Origin: Litoreibacter janthinus
GTDB lineage: Bacteria > Pseudomonadota > Alphaproteobacteria > Rhodobacterales > Rhodobacteraceae
Direction: 5' to 3'
Length of the DNA: 64,000 bases
NCBI RefSeq assembly: GCF_900111945.1
Contig: NZ_FOYO01000001.1
Coordinates: forward strand, 38,251-102,250
This document shows, piece after piece, positions 7,093 through 16,951 of this stretch. Under the pieces are notes generated by a model. That model was not told where the DNA came from. It searched no databases and saw only the letters and a program-made list of their open reading frames with translations. The translations under genes were made by a program, and so were the position numbers. The first letter of the stretch is position 1. Each line of letters opens with the position of its first letter.

Positions 7093-9600
7093 TCATTCGC
7101 GAGCGCGCAAAACACGCGCTGGCCGCGTTGCCAATGGGCGCCATGCAAACATGAGCCCAGTTGCCAGCGTGGCCAAAATGCCGCCCGCGATGATTGCAAT
7201 GGCCGACCCGATGGCCACGTGGAAATCAGTCTCCATAACGAAGACGGAAACGGCCCACGCCGCTGCAATTCCCGCAAACAGAGCGATCCCGCCGGCAGTC
7301 AAACCCAAAAGTGCAGAGCGCAATGCGAAGTTGCCAAGCACTGCTGCGCGTGACGCGCCAAGCGTTTTGAGCACAGCCCCCTCATAAACTCGCGCCTTTT
7401 CACCGGCGGCCGCCGTTCCGATCAACACAATTCCGCCGGTCACCAACGTCGCCAAAGCACCGTAGGTGATGGCCGCCGCGATCCCCTTCAGAACCTCGCT
7501 CACACGGTCGATAGCGTCGCGCACACGGATCGCTGTTATGTTGGGATAAGCTTTCGCCAGATCGCGCAGAATCGCGGGCTCGTCTGCTTCTTCGGCATAG
7601 ATCGTTGCAATATGAGTGTGCGGCGCACCTTCCAGCGCAGCTTTGTTCATTGACAGCACAAAGCCCAGCCCGCCCGTTGAGAAATCGACTTCGCGGAAAC
7701 TGGTAATCTCTGCCGTAATGTCACGCCCCAGCACGTTCACAGTTAGGGTATCGCCCAACTTCAGCCCAAGCTCCTCGGCTTCCTCTGCGGCAAAGCTGAT
7801 CTGCGGCGGGCCTTGATAGCCTTCGCCCCACCATGTGCCGTCGGTTATCATTGTGCCGTCCGGCAAAGCGTCGGCATAGGTGACACCTCGGTCTCCGCGG
7901 ACGACCCAGTGATCGCCTGCCACCTCCATCGCAGACTCACCATTGATCTGGGTAATGACCCCTCGCAGCATCGGCGCGCTTTCAATCTTTGACACGCTCG
8001 GTCGCGCTTCCAGCGAAGCCTTCACCGGCTCCAACTGGTCGGGCTGAATGTCTACGATGAAGTAGCTCGGCGCAATTTCGGGTAAATCCCCCGCAATCGC
8101 GTTCCGCAAGTTGGAATCGATCTGCCCGACCGCCGCCAGAACGGAAAGTCCTAACCCCAACGAGACGACAACGGCCTGCGCCTCGCGACCCGGCCCACCG
8201 ATCGCACCCAATGCAAATCGCAACGTCCGGAAACCGCGCATGCGTGGTGCAAGCCACCTCGCCAACGCGCCAACACCCAACGCCGCAAGCACGAGCAACA
8301 CGAACGCCGCCATGATGCCACCCGCAGCCCACAAGGTTAGCATCGCCAAGCCGGACAATAGCGCAGCAGAGCCAACCAGCGCTGCAAGTACGACAGCGCA
8401 GACGACAATCCAAATCGACCGTGGCCATCCGCGCAGACCGCTTTGCGCGTCCCGAAACAGGGCTGCGGCTCGGATATGCTCGGACTGTCCCAACGGCCAG
8501 AGCGTGAACAACGTCGCAGCCAGAGCCCCGTAAAGCGCCGCCTCTGCCAAAGGGCGAACCCGCAACGCAAGATCAACTGGAACTGGCAGGCTCGCCTCGA
8601 TAATCGGACCAAAAACCAGCGGCAAGACGCCCCCCAGAAACAGCCCCATTGCAATGCCCAATGCGGCCAGCGCACCGACCTGCAGCAGGTAAACTCGGAA
8701 CACCAATCCACCCGACGCGCCTAAACTTCGCAGAGTGGCGATTACTTCAGTTTTTCCAGCGAGATAGGCCCGCACCGCCGCCGAAACCCCGACGCCACCA
8801 ACGGCCAGACCAGTCAGGCCAACCAACACTAGAAATGCCGACAACCGCTCCACGAAACGCGAAATGCCAGGTGCCCCATTGCGACGGTCTCGCCAGCGAT
8901 AGCCGGTGCCTTCCAAAGCGGTTTCAGCTTGGGCTTTGGCGGTTTCCAGATCTAACGCTTCAGGCGTTTTGATCCGGTATTCCGTTTCGAACAAAGATCC
9001 CGGTGCCAACAACCCTGTGTCTCCCAACGCGGCGCTTGAAACCAAAGTCGGTGGCCCTAGTGAGAAGCCTGCCCCTGCGCTATCAGGCATCCTGTCAAGT
9101 GCAGCCATAGCGATGAAGTCTTTAGCTCCAAGTTTGACCCTGTCGCCCACCTCCAGCCCAAGCCGCGCAAGAAGCACCGGGTCGATCACGGCCCCAGGAA
9201 GCCCGTTGCGACCCGCCAACGCGGCAGACAAGGGCATGTCGGGAGTGAGATTGACAGCCCCATAAAGCGGATAGGCGTCATCGACACCTTTAATCTGCGT
9301 CAATGCCCGCTCGTCCCCGACCGCGAGCATAGATCGGAAATCAACAAGCTCGGACACCTCCCCCAAGCCCTCGAAAAACGCCCGTTCTTCAGGGTCGGCA
9401 AATCGGTAAGTCAGTTGGACTTCAACGTCGCCGCCTAGGATAACCGCCCCTTGCTCCGTCAATCCGGCTTCAATCGCGCCTCGCACGGTCCCGATTGCGG
9501 CGATCGCCGCTACACCCAAAGTCAGGCACGCCAGAAACACCCAGAAGCCGCGCAGGCCACCACGTAACTCACGTCGAGCGATACGCCATGCAAGGCTCAT
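7093..9600 (-). CDS. ABC transporter permease, FtsX-like (YbbP type)
   Basis: An 835-residue inner-membrane permease. It begins [22 protein letters not shown] with the first membrane helix, followed by a large periplasmic domain (about 45-250), a block of helices with an FtsX domain (about 255-480), a second periplasmic domain, and a final FtsX block ending in WRPLATRPARVLRARE. This arrangement and length match YbbP-like proteins, which pair with a LolD-like ATPase. The ATPase gene lies just upstream and overlaps by four bases. The transported substrate is not known; association with an esterase gene suggests lipid or envelope work. Confidence 0.9.
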   Translation of the reverse strand: MSLAWRIARRELRGGLRGFWVFLACLTLGVAAIAAIGTVRGAIEAGLTEQGAVILGGDVEVQLTYRFADPEERAFFEGLGEVSELVDFRSMLAVGDERALTQIKGVDDAYPLYGAVNLTPDMPLSAALAGRNGLPGAVIDPVLLARLGLEVGDRVKLGAKDFIAMAALDRMPDSAGAGFSLGPPTLVSSAALGDTGLLAPGSLFETEYRIKTPEALDLETAKAQAETALEGTGYRWRDRRNGAPGISRFVERLSAFLVLVGLTGLAVGGVGVSAAVRAYLAGKTEVIATLRSLGASGGLVFRVYLLQVGALAALGIAMGLFLGGVLPLVFGPIIEASLPVPVDLALRVRPLAEAALYGALAATLFTLWPLGQSEHIRAAALFRDAQSGLRGWPRSIWIVVCAVVLAALVGSAALLSGLAMLTLWAAGGIMAAFVLLVLAALGVGALARWLAPRMRGFRTLRFALGAIGGPGREAQAVVVSLGLGLSVLAAVGQIDSNLRNAIAGDLPEIAPSYFIVDIQPDQLEPVKASLEARPSVSKIESAPMLRGVITQINGESAMEVAGDHWVVRGDRGVTYADALPDGTMITDGTWWGEGYQGPPQISFAAEEAEELGLKLGDTLTVNVLGRDITAEITSFREVDFSTGGLGFVLSMNKAALEGAPHTHIATIYAEEADEPAILRDLAKAYPNITAIRVRDAIDRVSEVLKGIAAAITYGALATLVTGGIVLIGTAAAGEKARVYEGAVLKTLGASRAAVLGNFALRSALLGLTAGGIALFAGIAAAWAVSVFVMETDFHVAIGSAIAIIAGGILATLATGLMFAWRPLATRPARVLRARE

Positions 9601-10292
9601 TGCGCCGCCACCGCCAAGCTGTCGCTCATCACCTGCCCATCACGCAGCTGGACAACGCGGTCGCATCGCGCGGCCAACTCGGCGGCATGGGTCACAAGGA
9701 TCAAAGTTGCGCCGTAACGGTCACGCAGGTCGAACAGCAGATCCATCACCATCTCGCCCGTTGCCGCGTCAAGATTGCCCGTTGGCTCATCGGCGAGCAA
9801 AATCTTTGGCTGCCCTACAACCGCGCGCGCCAAAGCAACTCGTTGCTGCTCTCCGCCAGACATTTGCGACGGGTAATGCCCGCCGCGTGATGCCAACCCG
9901 ACTGCCGCCAATTCCGCCTCGGCACGCGCGAAGGCATCGCGCTCTCCAGCCAATTCCAGTGGCAAAGCGACGTTCTCCAAAGCGGTCATTGTCGGAATTA
10001 AGTGGAAGGATTGGAAAACCACCCCCATATGATCCCTACGGAAGCGGGCAAGCCCGTCCTCACCCATCGGGGTGAGGTCTTGACCCAAAACCGATATAAG
10101 CCCGGATGTGGCGCGCTCCAGCCCGCCCATCACCATCAGGAGAGACGACTTGCCAGACCCCGAAGCCCCAGTAAGCCCAAGTGTTTCTCCCTCTGCGACC
10201 TCCAGAGTGATGCCTTTTAGTATCTCCACGACACCCGCATTTCCGTCCAATGACAGCGTTAAGTTTTCGAGGCGCATCACTGGGTCGGTCAT
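9597..10292 (-). CDS. ABC transporter ATP-binding protein (YbbA/LolD-like)
   Basis: A 231-residue ATPase. Walker A is GASGSGKSS, the signature is [14 protein letters not shown], Walker B is [12 protein letters not shown], and the switch His is in [11 protein letters not shown]. The start was set at [11 protein letters not shown], because the upstream extension of the frame is not conserved-looking and would cross the divergent esterase start. The partner permease gene follows with an ATGA overlap. Together with the divergent GDSL esterase this reproduces the ybbA-ybbP-tesA arrangement of enterobacteria. Confidence 0.93.
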   Translation of the reverse strand: MTDPVMRLENLTLSLDGNAGVVEILKGITLEVAEGETLGLTGASGSGKSSLLMVMGGLERATSGLISVLGQDLTPMGEDGLARFRRDHMGVVFQSFHLIPTMTALENVALPLELAGERDAFARAEAELAAVGLASRGGHYPSQMSGGEQQRVALARAVVGQPKILLADEPTGNLDAATGEMVMDLLFDLRDRYGATLILVTHAAELAARCDRVVQLRDGQVMSDSLAVAAQ

Positions 10293-10341
10293 CTGTTGGT
10301 CCTTGGGCTTGGGGCGTTCCCTTCTAGATAGACCCTTCGAG

Positions 10342-10974
10342 ATGCTTCGCAACCTCACGATTGCATCAGTTTTGGCTACACCGGGTTTGGCGGAGCCTGT
10401 GACCATCGCCGCGCTAGGCGACAGTCTGACCCAAGGCTACGGGCTGGCGCCTGAAGAGGGCTTTGTTCCCCAGCTTCAAAAATGGCTAACCGAGCACGGC
10501 GCCGAGGTGATTTTGATAAATGCAGGCGTCTCGGGTGATACGACAGCAGGCGGGTTGTCCCGCATTGACTGGACCCTCACCCCAGAGGTCGATGCAGTTA
10601 TCGTTGCATTGGGTGGTAACGACGTCTTACGAGGCCTTCCTCCGGAGCAAGCCAGAGAGAATATCGACGGCATCCTAACCAAAATCAACGCACGCGGCTT
10701 ACCCGCCTTGATCGCCGGTATCGACGCACCCTCCAATTTTGGGCAGGATTATGAAGCCGCATTCGAGGCGCTTTATACCGATCTTGCGACTAAACATGAC
10801 GCCTTGGTCTTCCCAAATTTCCTTGAAGGTCTGACCCAGATTGAAGATCGAGCCATGGTGATGCGCGAACATATGCAACGCGACGGCATTCATCCGGACG
10901 CGTCAGGCGTCGAGCTTGTCGTAGATGCCATTGGGCCTGCTGTTCTGGAGTTGATCTCCCGCGCACAGCCTTAA
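10342..10974 (+). CDS. GDSL arylesterase / thioesterase I-like (TesA)
   Basis: A 210-residue SGNH hydrolase. Block I is ALGDSLTQGYG with the nucleophilic Ser, followed by NAGVSGDTTAGG, block III ALGGNDVLRG with the oxyanion Asn, and block V DGIHPDASG with the catalytic Asp and His. The first 17 or so residues (MLRNLTIASVLATPGLAEP) look like a short signal peptide, so the enzyme is probably periplasmic. It is read divergently from the YbbA/YbbP genes with a 49-base gap, as tesA is in E. coli. Substrate preference (short acyl esters or thioesters) follows from family only. Confidence 0.9.
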   Translation: MLRNLTIASVLATPGLAEPVTIAALGDSLTQGYGLAPEEGFVPQLQKWLTEHGAEVILINAGVSGDTTAGGLSRIDWTLTPEVDAVIVALGGNDVLRGLPPEQARENIDGILTKINARGLPALIAGIDAPSNFGQDYEAAFEALYTDLATKHDALVFPNFLEGLTQIEDRAMVMREHMQRDGIHPDASGVELVVDAIGPAVLELISRAQP

Positions 10975-11081
10975 AGTCGTTCAAGCTTTTTTCGCCGCAG
11001 TGCAGCGCTTGCGCTGCGTCGCGCAATAACATATCAACAATAGCGACAAATGCGAAACTTCCTTACTCGAAAGAATCGAAC

Positions 11082-12038
11082 ATGAGCTTCCGCCTTCAAC
11101 CCCCCTCACCTGCCCGCCCCAACCGTTGCCAACTGTTCGGTCCCGGCTCGCGCACTGCTCTGTTCGAGAAGATGGCGGCTTCGGCTGCTGACGTCATAAA
11201 CCTTGATTTGGAAGATTCGGTTGCACCGTCCGACAAGGACACAGCACGCGCAAACGTCATTCAAGCGACCCACGATGTCGACTGGGGCAACAAGTACTTG
11301 TCGGTGCGCATCAATGGACTCGACACGCCATACTGGTACCGTGATGTGGTTGATCTTCTTGAGAAATCTTCCGAGCGCCTCGATCAAATCATGATCCCAA
11401 AAGTAGGATGCGCTGCCGATATTTATGCCGTGGATGCGCTTGTTACCGCCATCGAGGCCGCAACTGGCCGCACGAAAAAGATCTCCTTTGAGGTCATTAT
11501 TGAAAGTGCCGCTGGCATCGCCCACGCCGAAGAGATCGCGGCGTCCTCGCCCCGACTGCAAGCAATGTCGCTTGGTGCGGCGGACTTCGCGGCCTCTATG
11601 GGGATGCAGACCACTGGCATCGGTGGAACGCAAGAAAACTACTACATGCTGCAAGGCGGCAACCAACACTGGTCAGACCCTTGGCATTGGGCGCAGGCAA
11701 AAATCGTTGCCGCCGCCCGCACGCACGGGGTGCTGCCCGTCGACGGCCCGTTTGGTGACTTCTCTGACGATGACGGCTTCCGCGCGCAGGCGCGTCGCTC
11801 TGCTGTTTTGGGTATGGTCGGCAAATGGGCAATCCATCCGAAACAAATCGCGCTGGCCAATGAGGTTTTCACGCCATCGGACGAACAGGTCAGCGAAGCG
11901 CGCGAAATTCTTGCCGCGATGGAGACAGCAAAGGCCAATGGTGAGGGAGCTACCGTTTACAAAGGCCGCCTGGTGGATATCGCATCTATCAAACAGGCTG
12001 AGGTCATCGTCACACAATACGAGATGATCAACAGCTGA
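11082..12038 (+). CDS. mcl1: L-malyl-CoA / beta-methylmalyl-CoA lyase
   Basis: A 318-residue CitE-like enzyme that cleaves malyl-CoA to acetyl-CoA and glyoxylate and beta-methylmalyl-CoA to propionyl-CoA and glyoxylate. It acts in the ethylmalonyl-CoA pathway and in 3-hydroxypropionate-like routes. The length equals Rhodobacter Mcl1, and the typical elements are visible: LFGPGSRTALFEKMAASAAD at the amino end, DLEDSVAP with the Mg-binding acidic residues, MIPKVG, EVIIESAAGI with the second Mg ligand, and GKWAIHPKQI. A strong bidirectional terminator follows within six bases. This is a marker for growth on acetate-like substrates without isocitrate lyase, but no other ethylmalonyl-CoA gene is present here. 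Confidence 0.93.
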   Translation: MSFRLQPPSPARPNRCQLFGPGSRTALFEKMAASAADVINLDLEDSVAPSDKDTARANVIQATHDVDWGNKYLSVRINGLDTPYWYRDVVDLLEKSSERLDQIMIPKVGCAADIYAVDALVTAIEAATGRTKKISFEVIIESAAGIAHAEEIAASSPRLQAMSLGAADFAASMGMQTTGIGGTQENYYMLQGGNQHWSDPWHWAQAKIVAAARTHGVLPVDGPFGDFSDDDGFRAQARRSAVLGMVGKWAIHPKQIALANEVFTPSDEQVSEAREILAAMETAKANGEGATVYKGRLVDIASIKQAEVIVTQYEMINS

Positions 12039-12043
12039 CACAC

Positions 12044-12078
12044 AAAAGGCCGCCCTTCGCAAACAAGGGCGGCCTTTT
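12044..12078. terminator. Bidirectional rho-independent terminator
   Basis: A perfect 14-base inverted repeat, AAAAGGCCGCCCTT at 12044-12057 and its complement at 12065-12078, with a seven-base loop. The A and T runs at its outer ends give a U-tract on both strands. It lies between the convergent mcl1 and AraC-type genes and serves both. Confidence 0.92.
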
Positions 12079-12082
12079 TGAT

Positions 12083-12919
12083 TCAATTCAACGGCAGATA
12101 AATTTCGGTCAATAGGTCTTCTGGCGCAGTATCAGTCGGATCGTTGAGATAGACCTCCATAGCTGGCGCGTCGCGTGGTTCCTCGCCACTTTGAGGCAGC
12201 CAAGCACCGTAGAGATAGTCATAGGCTGCCTTCAAACCAGCATATGGCCCCTGATAGGTCAGCACTGCCACCTTACCTTCTGCGATCGTCAGGTCTTCCA
12301 TGTCGCCCGGCATGTCAAATTCCGACCCGACAAGAATTCCAGCATAGCTTCGCAGGTCCGCCTCCGGCACAGCGTTCGGATCATCGTAGTAAATTCCCGC
12401 CATGCCGCGGGCGTGCGGCCAAAGCCCTCGCGATGAGAACATCGAGCTCACAGCTTCAAACTTTTTGCCTATCTCGATATACGGGCCAGTGTGGGCCAAA
12501 GCTGCCAGGCGACCTTTCGGCTGCGTTCTGATTTCTACCGGATACATTGCATCATCTCCTCTTTGGGGTTCCATTTGCGGGGACAGCAAGGCCCCGCGTG
12601 TTCGAAACGCAACCGGCGTGAGGGTGAACACCTCCCGAAAAGTACGCGTGAAACTTCGCACGTTGTCATACCCGCACCGCTTGGCCACTTCGGCTATCGA
12701 CCAGTCCTTCTGGATGAGCCAGCACGCCGCCCGATGCATCCGAATACGTCGCACAGCGCCAGCACAAGTCTCGCCGGTCATGCCGTGAAACACGCGGTGC
12801 CAATGAAACCGGCTCATCGCCGCAACGTCGGCCAGAGCATCAAGCGAAAGATCCCCTGCAGGGTTGTCGTGAATATACTCTTTCACGCGCAGCAAGCGAG
12901 CTTCATAGGGGTTTGCCAT
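12083..12919 (-). CDS. AraC family regulator with GyrI-like effector domain
   Basis: A 278-residue regulator. The amino end (residues 8-105) is an AraC double helix-turn-helix: DLSLDALADVAAMSRFHWHRVFHGMTG, then SIAEVAKRCGYDNVRSFTRTFREVF. The carboxyl half (about 125-278) is a GyrI/SOUL-like small-molecule binding domain with the recurring HTGPYIEIGKKFEAV and YQGPYAGLKAAYDYLYG units. The architecture resembles Rob, SoxS-related and EmrR-like drug sensors. It stands alone, is divergent from accA across 118 bases, and ends at the shared terminator. Targets are unknown; it could control accA or itself. Confidence 0.9.
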   Translation of the reverse strand: MANPYEARLLRVKEYIHDNPAGDLSLDALADVAAMSRFHWHRVFHGMTGETCAGAVRRIRMHRAACWLIQKDWSIAEVAKRCGYDNVRSFTRTFREVFTLTPVAFRTRGALLSPQMEPQRGDDAMYPVEIRTQPKGRLAALAHTGPYIEIGKKFEAVSSMFSSRGLWPHARGMAGIYYDDPNAVPEADLRSYAGILVGSEFDMPGDMEDLTIAEGKVAVLTYQGPYAGLKAAYDYLYGAWLPQSGEEPRDAPAMEVYLNDPTDTAPEDLLTEIYLPLN

Positions 12920-13037
12920 TCTCTACTCCGTTACGTCTCACTGTTAGGTCTAGCGTAGCTCATTCTCACAAATCTTGCTGAGTTGCATCTAGCGTCAAGC
13001 ATGGTCATATAACGCCCAAGCAACGAGGAGCGCGTAA

Positions 13038-14000
13038 ATGTCCAACTACCTTGAGTTCGAGAAAGCCTTGGCCGAAATCGAAGGCAAAGCCGAAGAATTG
13101 CGCGCAATGGCACGCGACAACGAGGAAATGGACATAGAGAAAGAGGCGACCGCGCTGGATAAGAAAGCGGCAGACCTGCTGAAGGACTTGTACAAAGATC
13201 TGACGCCATGGCGCAAATGCTTGGTCGCGCGCCATCCCAACCGGCCTCATTGCAAAGACTACATCGAGGCCCTGTTTGACGAATACACGCCGCTGGCTGG
13301 GGACCGAAACTTTGCGGATGATCACGCCGTCATGGGCGGTCTAGCCAGATTGGGTGATCGGTCCGTCGTGGTCATCGGCCACGAAAAAGGCAACGATACC
13401 AAAACCCGGATCGAGCGCAATTTCGGCATGGCCCGCCCCGAGGGCTACCGCAAAGCCATCCGTCTGATGGACCTCGCGCATCGCTTCGGACTTCCCGTTG
13501 TCACACTAGTAGACACACCCGGCGCATATCCTGGCAAAGGTGCTGAGGAACGCGGTCAATCCGAGGCGATCGCCCGGTCAACACAGAAGTGCTTGGAAAT
13601 TGGCGTGCCATTGGTCTCGGTGATTATTGGCGAGGGTGGCTCTGGCGGGGCTGTCGCGTTTGCAACCGCCAATCGTGTGGCGATGCTGGAACATTCGATC
13701 TACTCGGTGATCAGCCCTGAAGGCTGCGCGTCCATTCTTTGGAAAGATGCCGAAAAAATGCGCGAAGCCGCTGAAGCGTTGCGCCTCACCGCGCAAGATC
13801 TCAAGAACCTCGGCGTATGCGACCGTATCATTGCGGAGCCTGTAGGCGGCGCGCAACGTGACGCGAAAGCTGCGATTGCAAGCGTTGGTACAGCACTCGG
13901 CGAGATGATTGATGACCTGTCAAAACTGACTGCTGAAGAGTTGATCAAGGATCGCCGCAAGAAGTATCTGGACCTTGGCTCCAAGGGGCTGGCGGCCTAG
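13038..14000 (+). CDS. accA: Acetyl-CoA carboxylase carboxyltransferase alpha subunit
   Basis: A 320-residue protein, the standard size for AccA. It transfers the carboxyl group from biotin to acetyl-CoA with AccD, committing carbon to fatty acids. Characteristic blocks are [20 protein letters not shown] at the amino end, [43 protein letters not shown], the glycine-rich [10 protein letters not shown] that binds CoA, and [17 protein letters not shown] strong Shine-Dalgarno (CGAGGAG) lies at about 13023-13029. It is a single-gene unit; the next gene converges. Confidence 0.97.
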   Translation: MSNYLEFEKALAEIEGKAEELRAMARDNEEMDIEKEATALDKKAADLLKDLYKDLTPWRKCLVARHPNRPHCKDYIEALFDEYTPLAGDRNFADDHAVMGGLARLGDRSVVVIGHEKGNDTKTRIERNFGMARPEGYRKAIRLMDLAHRFGLPVVTLVDTPGAYPGKGAEERGQSEAIARSTQKCLEIGVPLVSVIIGEGGSGGAVAFATANRVAMLEHSIYSVISPEGCASILWKDAEKMREAAEALRLTAQDLKNLGVCDRIIAEPVGGAQRDAKAAIASVGTALGEMIDDLSKLTAEELIKDRRKKYLDLGSKGLAA

Positions 14001-14010
14001 TCGGCACCAG

Positions 14011-14613
14011 CTACCACATAGTGTCTTTCGCTCGGTCGCCCCAAGCGGAGTCGTATTCCTTGCCGTCAAACCCTGCCTTCATCTCTGCCAGCATGTCGCC
14101 AACTGTCGGCAAATCGACGTTCGGGCTTTGCCCGCCCCATAGATCCGCCCGCATCAATGCGCGCGCGCACTGGGAATAGACCTCACTAATCTTTACCACG
14201 ATGACGGAGCGGGGCTGACGCCCTTTGTCACTAAAGCGCGCGCATAGCGCCTCGTCAAAAGTGATCTTCGCCTCACCATTCACGCGCACCACGTTGTTCG
14301 AGCCGGGAACCATGAACATCAGGGCGATGCGAGAATCGCGCACGATGTTTCGCAAACTGTCCATTCGATTGTTCCCCCGCCAATCCGGCAGCGCTAGCAA
14401 AGTGTCGTCCAACTCCAAAGCAACAGGACCATCATCGCCACGCGGCGACCCGTCCACGCCTTCGGGGCCAACTGTCGTCAGCACGCAGAACCGCGACGCC
14501 ATGATCCATTTGCGGTAGCTCGGGGTCAGCCGATCCGCCACCTTGATCAGCGACGCCTCTCCAGGAATTCCATAGACCGCCTCTAGTTCGGCAACATCCT
14601 CGACGTAGTCCAT
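14011..14613 (-). CDS. Pyridoxamine 5'-phosphate oxidase-family (FMN-binding split barrel) protein
   Basis: A 200-residue protein of the PPOX/MSMEG_1061-like group. Visible markers are WIMASRFCVLTTVGPEGVDGSPRGD at about 37-62, a beta-barrel strand (ALPDWRGNNRMDSLRNI) and ALMFMVPGSNNVVRVNG. These proteins bind FMN or F420-like cofactors and many are of unknown substrate. The start follows the plsC stop with no gap, so it is co-transcribed with plsC, ftsX and ftsE; no link to their function is evident. It converges on accA with a 10-base gap. Confidence 0.82.
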   Translation of the reverse strand: MDYVEDVAELEAVYGIPGEASLIKVADRLTPSYRKWIMASRFCVLTTVGPEGVDGSPRGDDGPVALELDDTLLALPDWRGNNRMDSLRNIVRDSRIALMFMVPGSNNVVRVNGEAKITFDEALCARFSDKGRQPRSVIVVKISEVYSQCARALMRADLWGGQSPNVDLPTVGDMLAEMKAGFDGKEYDSAWGDRAKDTMW

Positions 14614-15351
14614 CTAGGTCTCCTTGGGCTGAAACCCCGCCTCTAAAAGCAGTCTGTCGGAGGCCGTTTCAACCTCCGCCTCCAACTTCGCGAGAAACTC
14701 CTCTTTTGGCAGACCCGGCGCGATTGGCTCCAAAAACTCTACTACAGCTACACCAGGCTTACGGAAAACGCCCCGTCGTGGCCAAAACACGCCTGCATTG
14801 GTGGCCACTGGATAACATGTCTGTCCCATTTGTTCGTAAAGGACCGCTGTGCCGATCTTATAGGGCCGTTTCACACCAGGCGCCAAACGCGTACCTTGGG
14901 AGTAGATGACCAATTGCCCTGGCAGCTTATCGCCCTTTTCAACATCCGCCAGCATCTTGGCGATCGCCGCGCCCCGCTTACCGCGGTTCACTGGAATACA
15001 ACCAATGCGGTAAGCGTATTGCCCCAATACGGGAGCATAAAGCAGGATCGCCTTCATGATGAACTTCCCATGCGGGATCGCGTCAAAAATCATAATGATA
15101 TCAAGGAAGGACTGGTGCTTGGCTGCGACAAGAACTTCTCCGGTCGGGGGGGTGCCACGCACTTCGCTATGTAGACCAACCATCCACCGAGCCGTCCATT
15201 TCACATAGCGGCAATAGGCATGACAGGCCGCAACAGCACCGTGCGGGCTAACGATTGCCCACGGTAAGTAGATAAGCGCATAGGTCGGCATGGCGACGTA
15301 CATGGAAAAGTTGAAAACCAGTGATCGAACCCACTGCACTGCGTATTTCAT
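14614..15351 (-). CDS. plsC: 1-acyl-sn-glycerol-3-phosphate acyltransferase
   Basis: A 245-residue membrane-bound acyltransferase of phosphatidic acid synthesis. The start MKYAVQWVRSLVFNFSMYV is followed by an amino-terminal helix. The HX4D catalytic motif is HQSFLD (around residue 88); motif II is PVNRGKRG, and motif III, usually PEGTR, reads SQGTR here with Gln in place of Glu, a change common in alphaproteobacterial members. A longer frame (33 extra residues) reads back into ftsX and was rejected. Two bases separate the start from the ftsX stop, so the gene is translationally linked to ftsEX. Confidence 0.9.
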   Translation of the reverse strand: MKYAVQWVRSLVFNFSMYVAMPTYALIYLPWAIVSPHGAVAACHAYCRYVKWTARWMVGLHSEVRGTPPTGEVLVAAKHQSFLDIIMIFDAIPHGKFIMKAILLYAPVLGQYAYRIGCIPVNRGKRGAAIAKMLADVEKGDKLPGQLVIYSQGTRLAPGVKRPYKIGTAVLYEQMGQTCYPVATNAGVFWPRRGVFRKPGVAVVEFLEPIAPGLPKEEFLAKLEAEVETASDRLLLEAGFQPKET

Positions 15352-15353
15352 GG

Positions 15354-16277
15354 TCACGTCACCTCGTTCAATGTCCGCAAAGCCGCGCTCCGTGTAGCCG
15401 CGAAGGACACCAAAGCGGCCAGCGGTGGAATGGTCAACGGCCAAAGCCATTGGATCCCCTGAAAACCCAGTCCGGTTAAAAACGCCCCTTCATCGGCGGC
15501 GCTTGGCAACAACGCAACTGCGATGCCACCTGCAATCGTTCCGATGGTAGCCCCAACCAATGCACGGATGGTAAAGCGACGCACAAACGCGCGGGCAATA
15601 TAAACATCACGGGCACCAACCAGTCGCGTCACCCGGATAACCTGCGCATTCGCGGCAAGCGCTGCTCGGGCGGCTAGAGTAATCATCGCAGCCGTCGACA
15701 AGGCAAGTAACCCAATCGCGATCCACCCAAGCCCCCGAAGTCTTTTCGCGGCCTCCACCAGAGGTCGTCGCCAGCGTGTGTGATCATCAAGAAACGCACC
15801 TGGCGCTTCTCCGGCCAGACGCAACCGCAATCCGGCGGCATCATATCCATTTTCATCTTCGACCACTTCGATAAGCCTAGGGATGGGTAAGTCCTCCAAG
15901 GGTAAGTCGGGGCCAAACCACGGCTCCAGCAGCAACATTTGCTCTTCTTCGGACATAATGCGCGAGCGCACCACGCCGGGTGTGGTCCGAAGAACTTCCT
16001 GCGCGGCCAGCGTCTGCGCCTCGATTTCTTCGGGCGGAGCAGAGATGCGCACGGTTGATGTCTGGGCAAGCTCGCTCGCCCAGCGCTCTGCCAGACGCCC
16101 CGTAGCAAGCGAAAGTGCCAACGCAAACACGGTCAAAAATGCCATTGAACCAGCGGTAAAGGTCGTCAGAGTCGCGGTGAAGCCAGTTGGCGGCACGACG
16201 CTATCCGCCGCGCGATCACCAGCAACAAGATCACTTACAGCATCGAAAATCGCGCGGGCTTGCCCAAAAATGCTCAC
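15354..16277 (-). CDS. ftsX: Cell division protein FtsX-like permease
   Basis: A 307-residue membrane protein with one helix near residue 40 (TTFTAGSMAFLTVFALALSLA), a periplasmic domain of about 110 residues, and three helices in the carboxyl half (IGLLALSTAAMITLAARAALA; LVGATIGTIAGGIAVALLP; LWPLTIPPLAALVSFAA). This is the FtsX topology; the protein pairs with the FtsE ATPase to activate cell-wall hydrolases at the septum. The start overlaps the ftsE stop by four bases. Alphaproteobacterial FtsX diverges in the periplasmic loop, so the call rests on topology and the ftsE partner. Confidence 0.88.
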   Translation of the reverse strand: MSIFGQARAIFDAVSDLVAGDRAADSVVPPTGFTATLTTFTAGSMAFLTVFALALSLATGRLAERWASELAQTSTVRISAPPEEIEAQTLAAQEVLRTTPGVVRSRIMSEEEQMLLLEPWFGPDLPLEDLPIPRLIEVVEDENGYDAAGLRLRLAGEAPGAFLDDHTRWRRPLVEAAKRLRGLGWIAIGLLALSTAAMITLAARAALAANAQVIRVTRLVGARDVYIARAFVRRFTIRALVGATIGTIAGGIAVALLPSAADEGAFLTGLGFQGIQWLWPLTIPPLAALVSFAATRSAALRTLNEVT

Positions 16278-16951
16278 AGATCCGCCCCCGCCAATTGCAA
16301 ACGACGATCCTTAATCCGAAGTACCCGCGCGGAAACCTGCGCCTTGGCATTTCGGATCAGATTAAGATCGTGCGTTGCGACCAGAACCGATTTTCCCATC
16401 TTGTTCAGTTCGATCAGCAACGACATTAGCCGCTGTGACATCTCCCAATCGACGTTTCCTGTTGGCTCGTCTGCCAAAATAACGTCTGGCCCCATAATCA
16501 CGGCGCGCGCCAAAGCGGCGCGCTGGCGTTCGCCTCCGGACAGCTCCGGCGGCAATTGGTTCTGTTGGTTGGTCAAACCGACCCAACCCATCAAATCAGC
16601 AAGGTTCTGTCGCTCGGATTCAACATCCCTGCCCGACACTGTCAGTGGAAGCGCGATGTTGTCAGCAACTGACAGGTGATCCAGAAACTGGCACTCTTGA
16701 TGGACAACCCCGATACGGCGGCGGGCAAGCGCGATGTCGTCGCGACCCAGAGTGGCTACGTCCTGACCAAACACCTGCACCAGCCCCTTGGAAGCGGCCA
16801 ATTCCATGTAGCAGAGCTTTAGAAACGTGGACTTACCTGCGCCCGAAGGCCCGGTTAGAAAATGGAAAGAGCCGGGCTGCAACCTCAACGAAATGTCGGT
16901 CAACAAATCGCCGCCGCCATAGCTATAGGCTACGTTTTCTAATTCTATCAC
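16274..16951 (-). CDS. ftsE: Cell division ATP-binding protein FtsE
   Basis: A 225-residue ABC ATPase. Walker A is GPSGAGKST, the signature LSGGERQRAALARA, Walker [13 protein letters not shown], and the switch His in LVATHDLNLI. I chose a GTG start at 16951 (VIELENVAYSYGGGD), because this matches the universal FtsE amino end, has a GGAG eight bases upstream, and the longer ATG frame adds a Cys-rich leader with no family resemblance. First gene of the ftsE-ftsX-plsC-PPOX operon, divergent from the zinc-ribbon gene. Confidence 0.92.
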   Translation of the reverse strand: MIELENVAYSYGGGDLLTDISLRLQPGSFHFLTGPSGAGKSTFLKLCYMELAASKGLVQVFGQDVATLGRDDIALARRRIGVVHQECQFLDHLSVADNIALPLTVSGRDVESERQNLADLMGWVGLTNQQNQLPPELSGGERQRAALARAVIMGPDVILADEPTGNVDWEMSQRLMSLLIELNKMGKSVLVATHDLNLIRNAKAQVSARVLRIKDRRLQLAGADL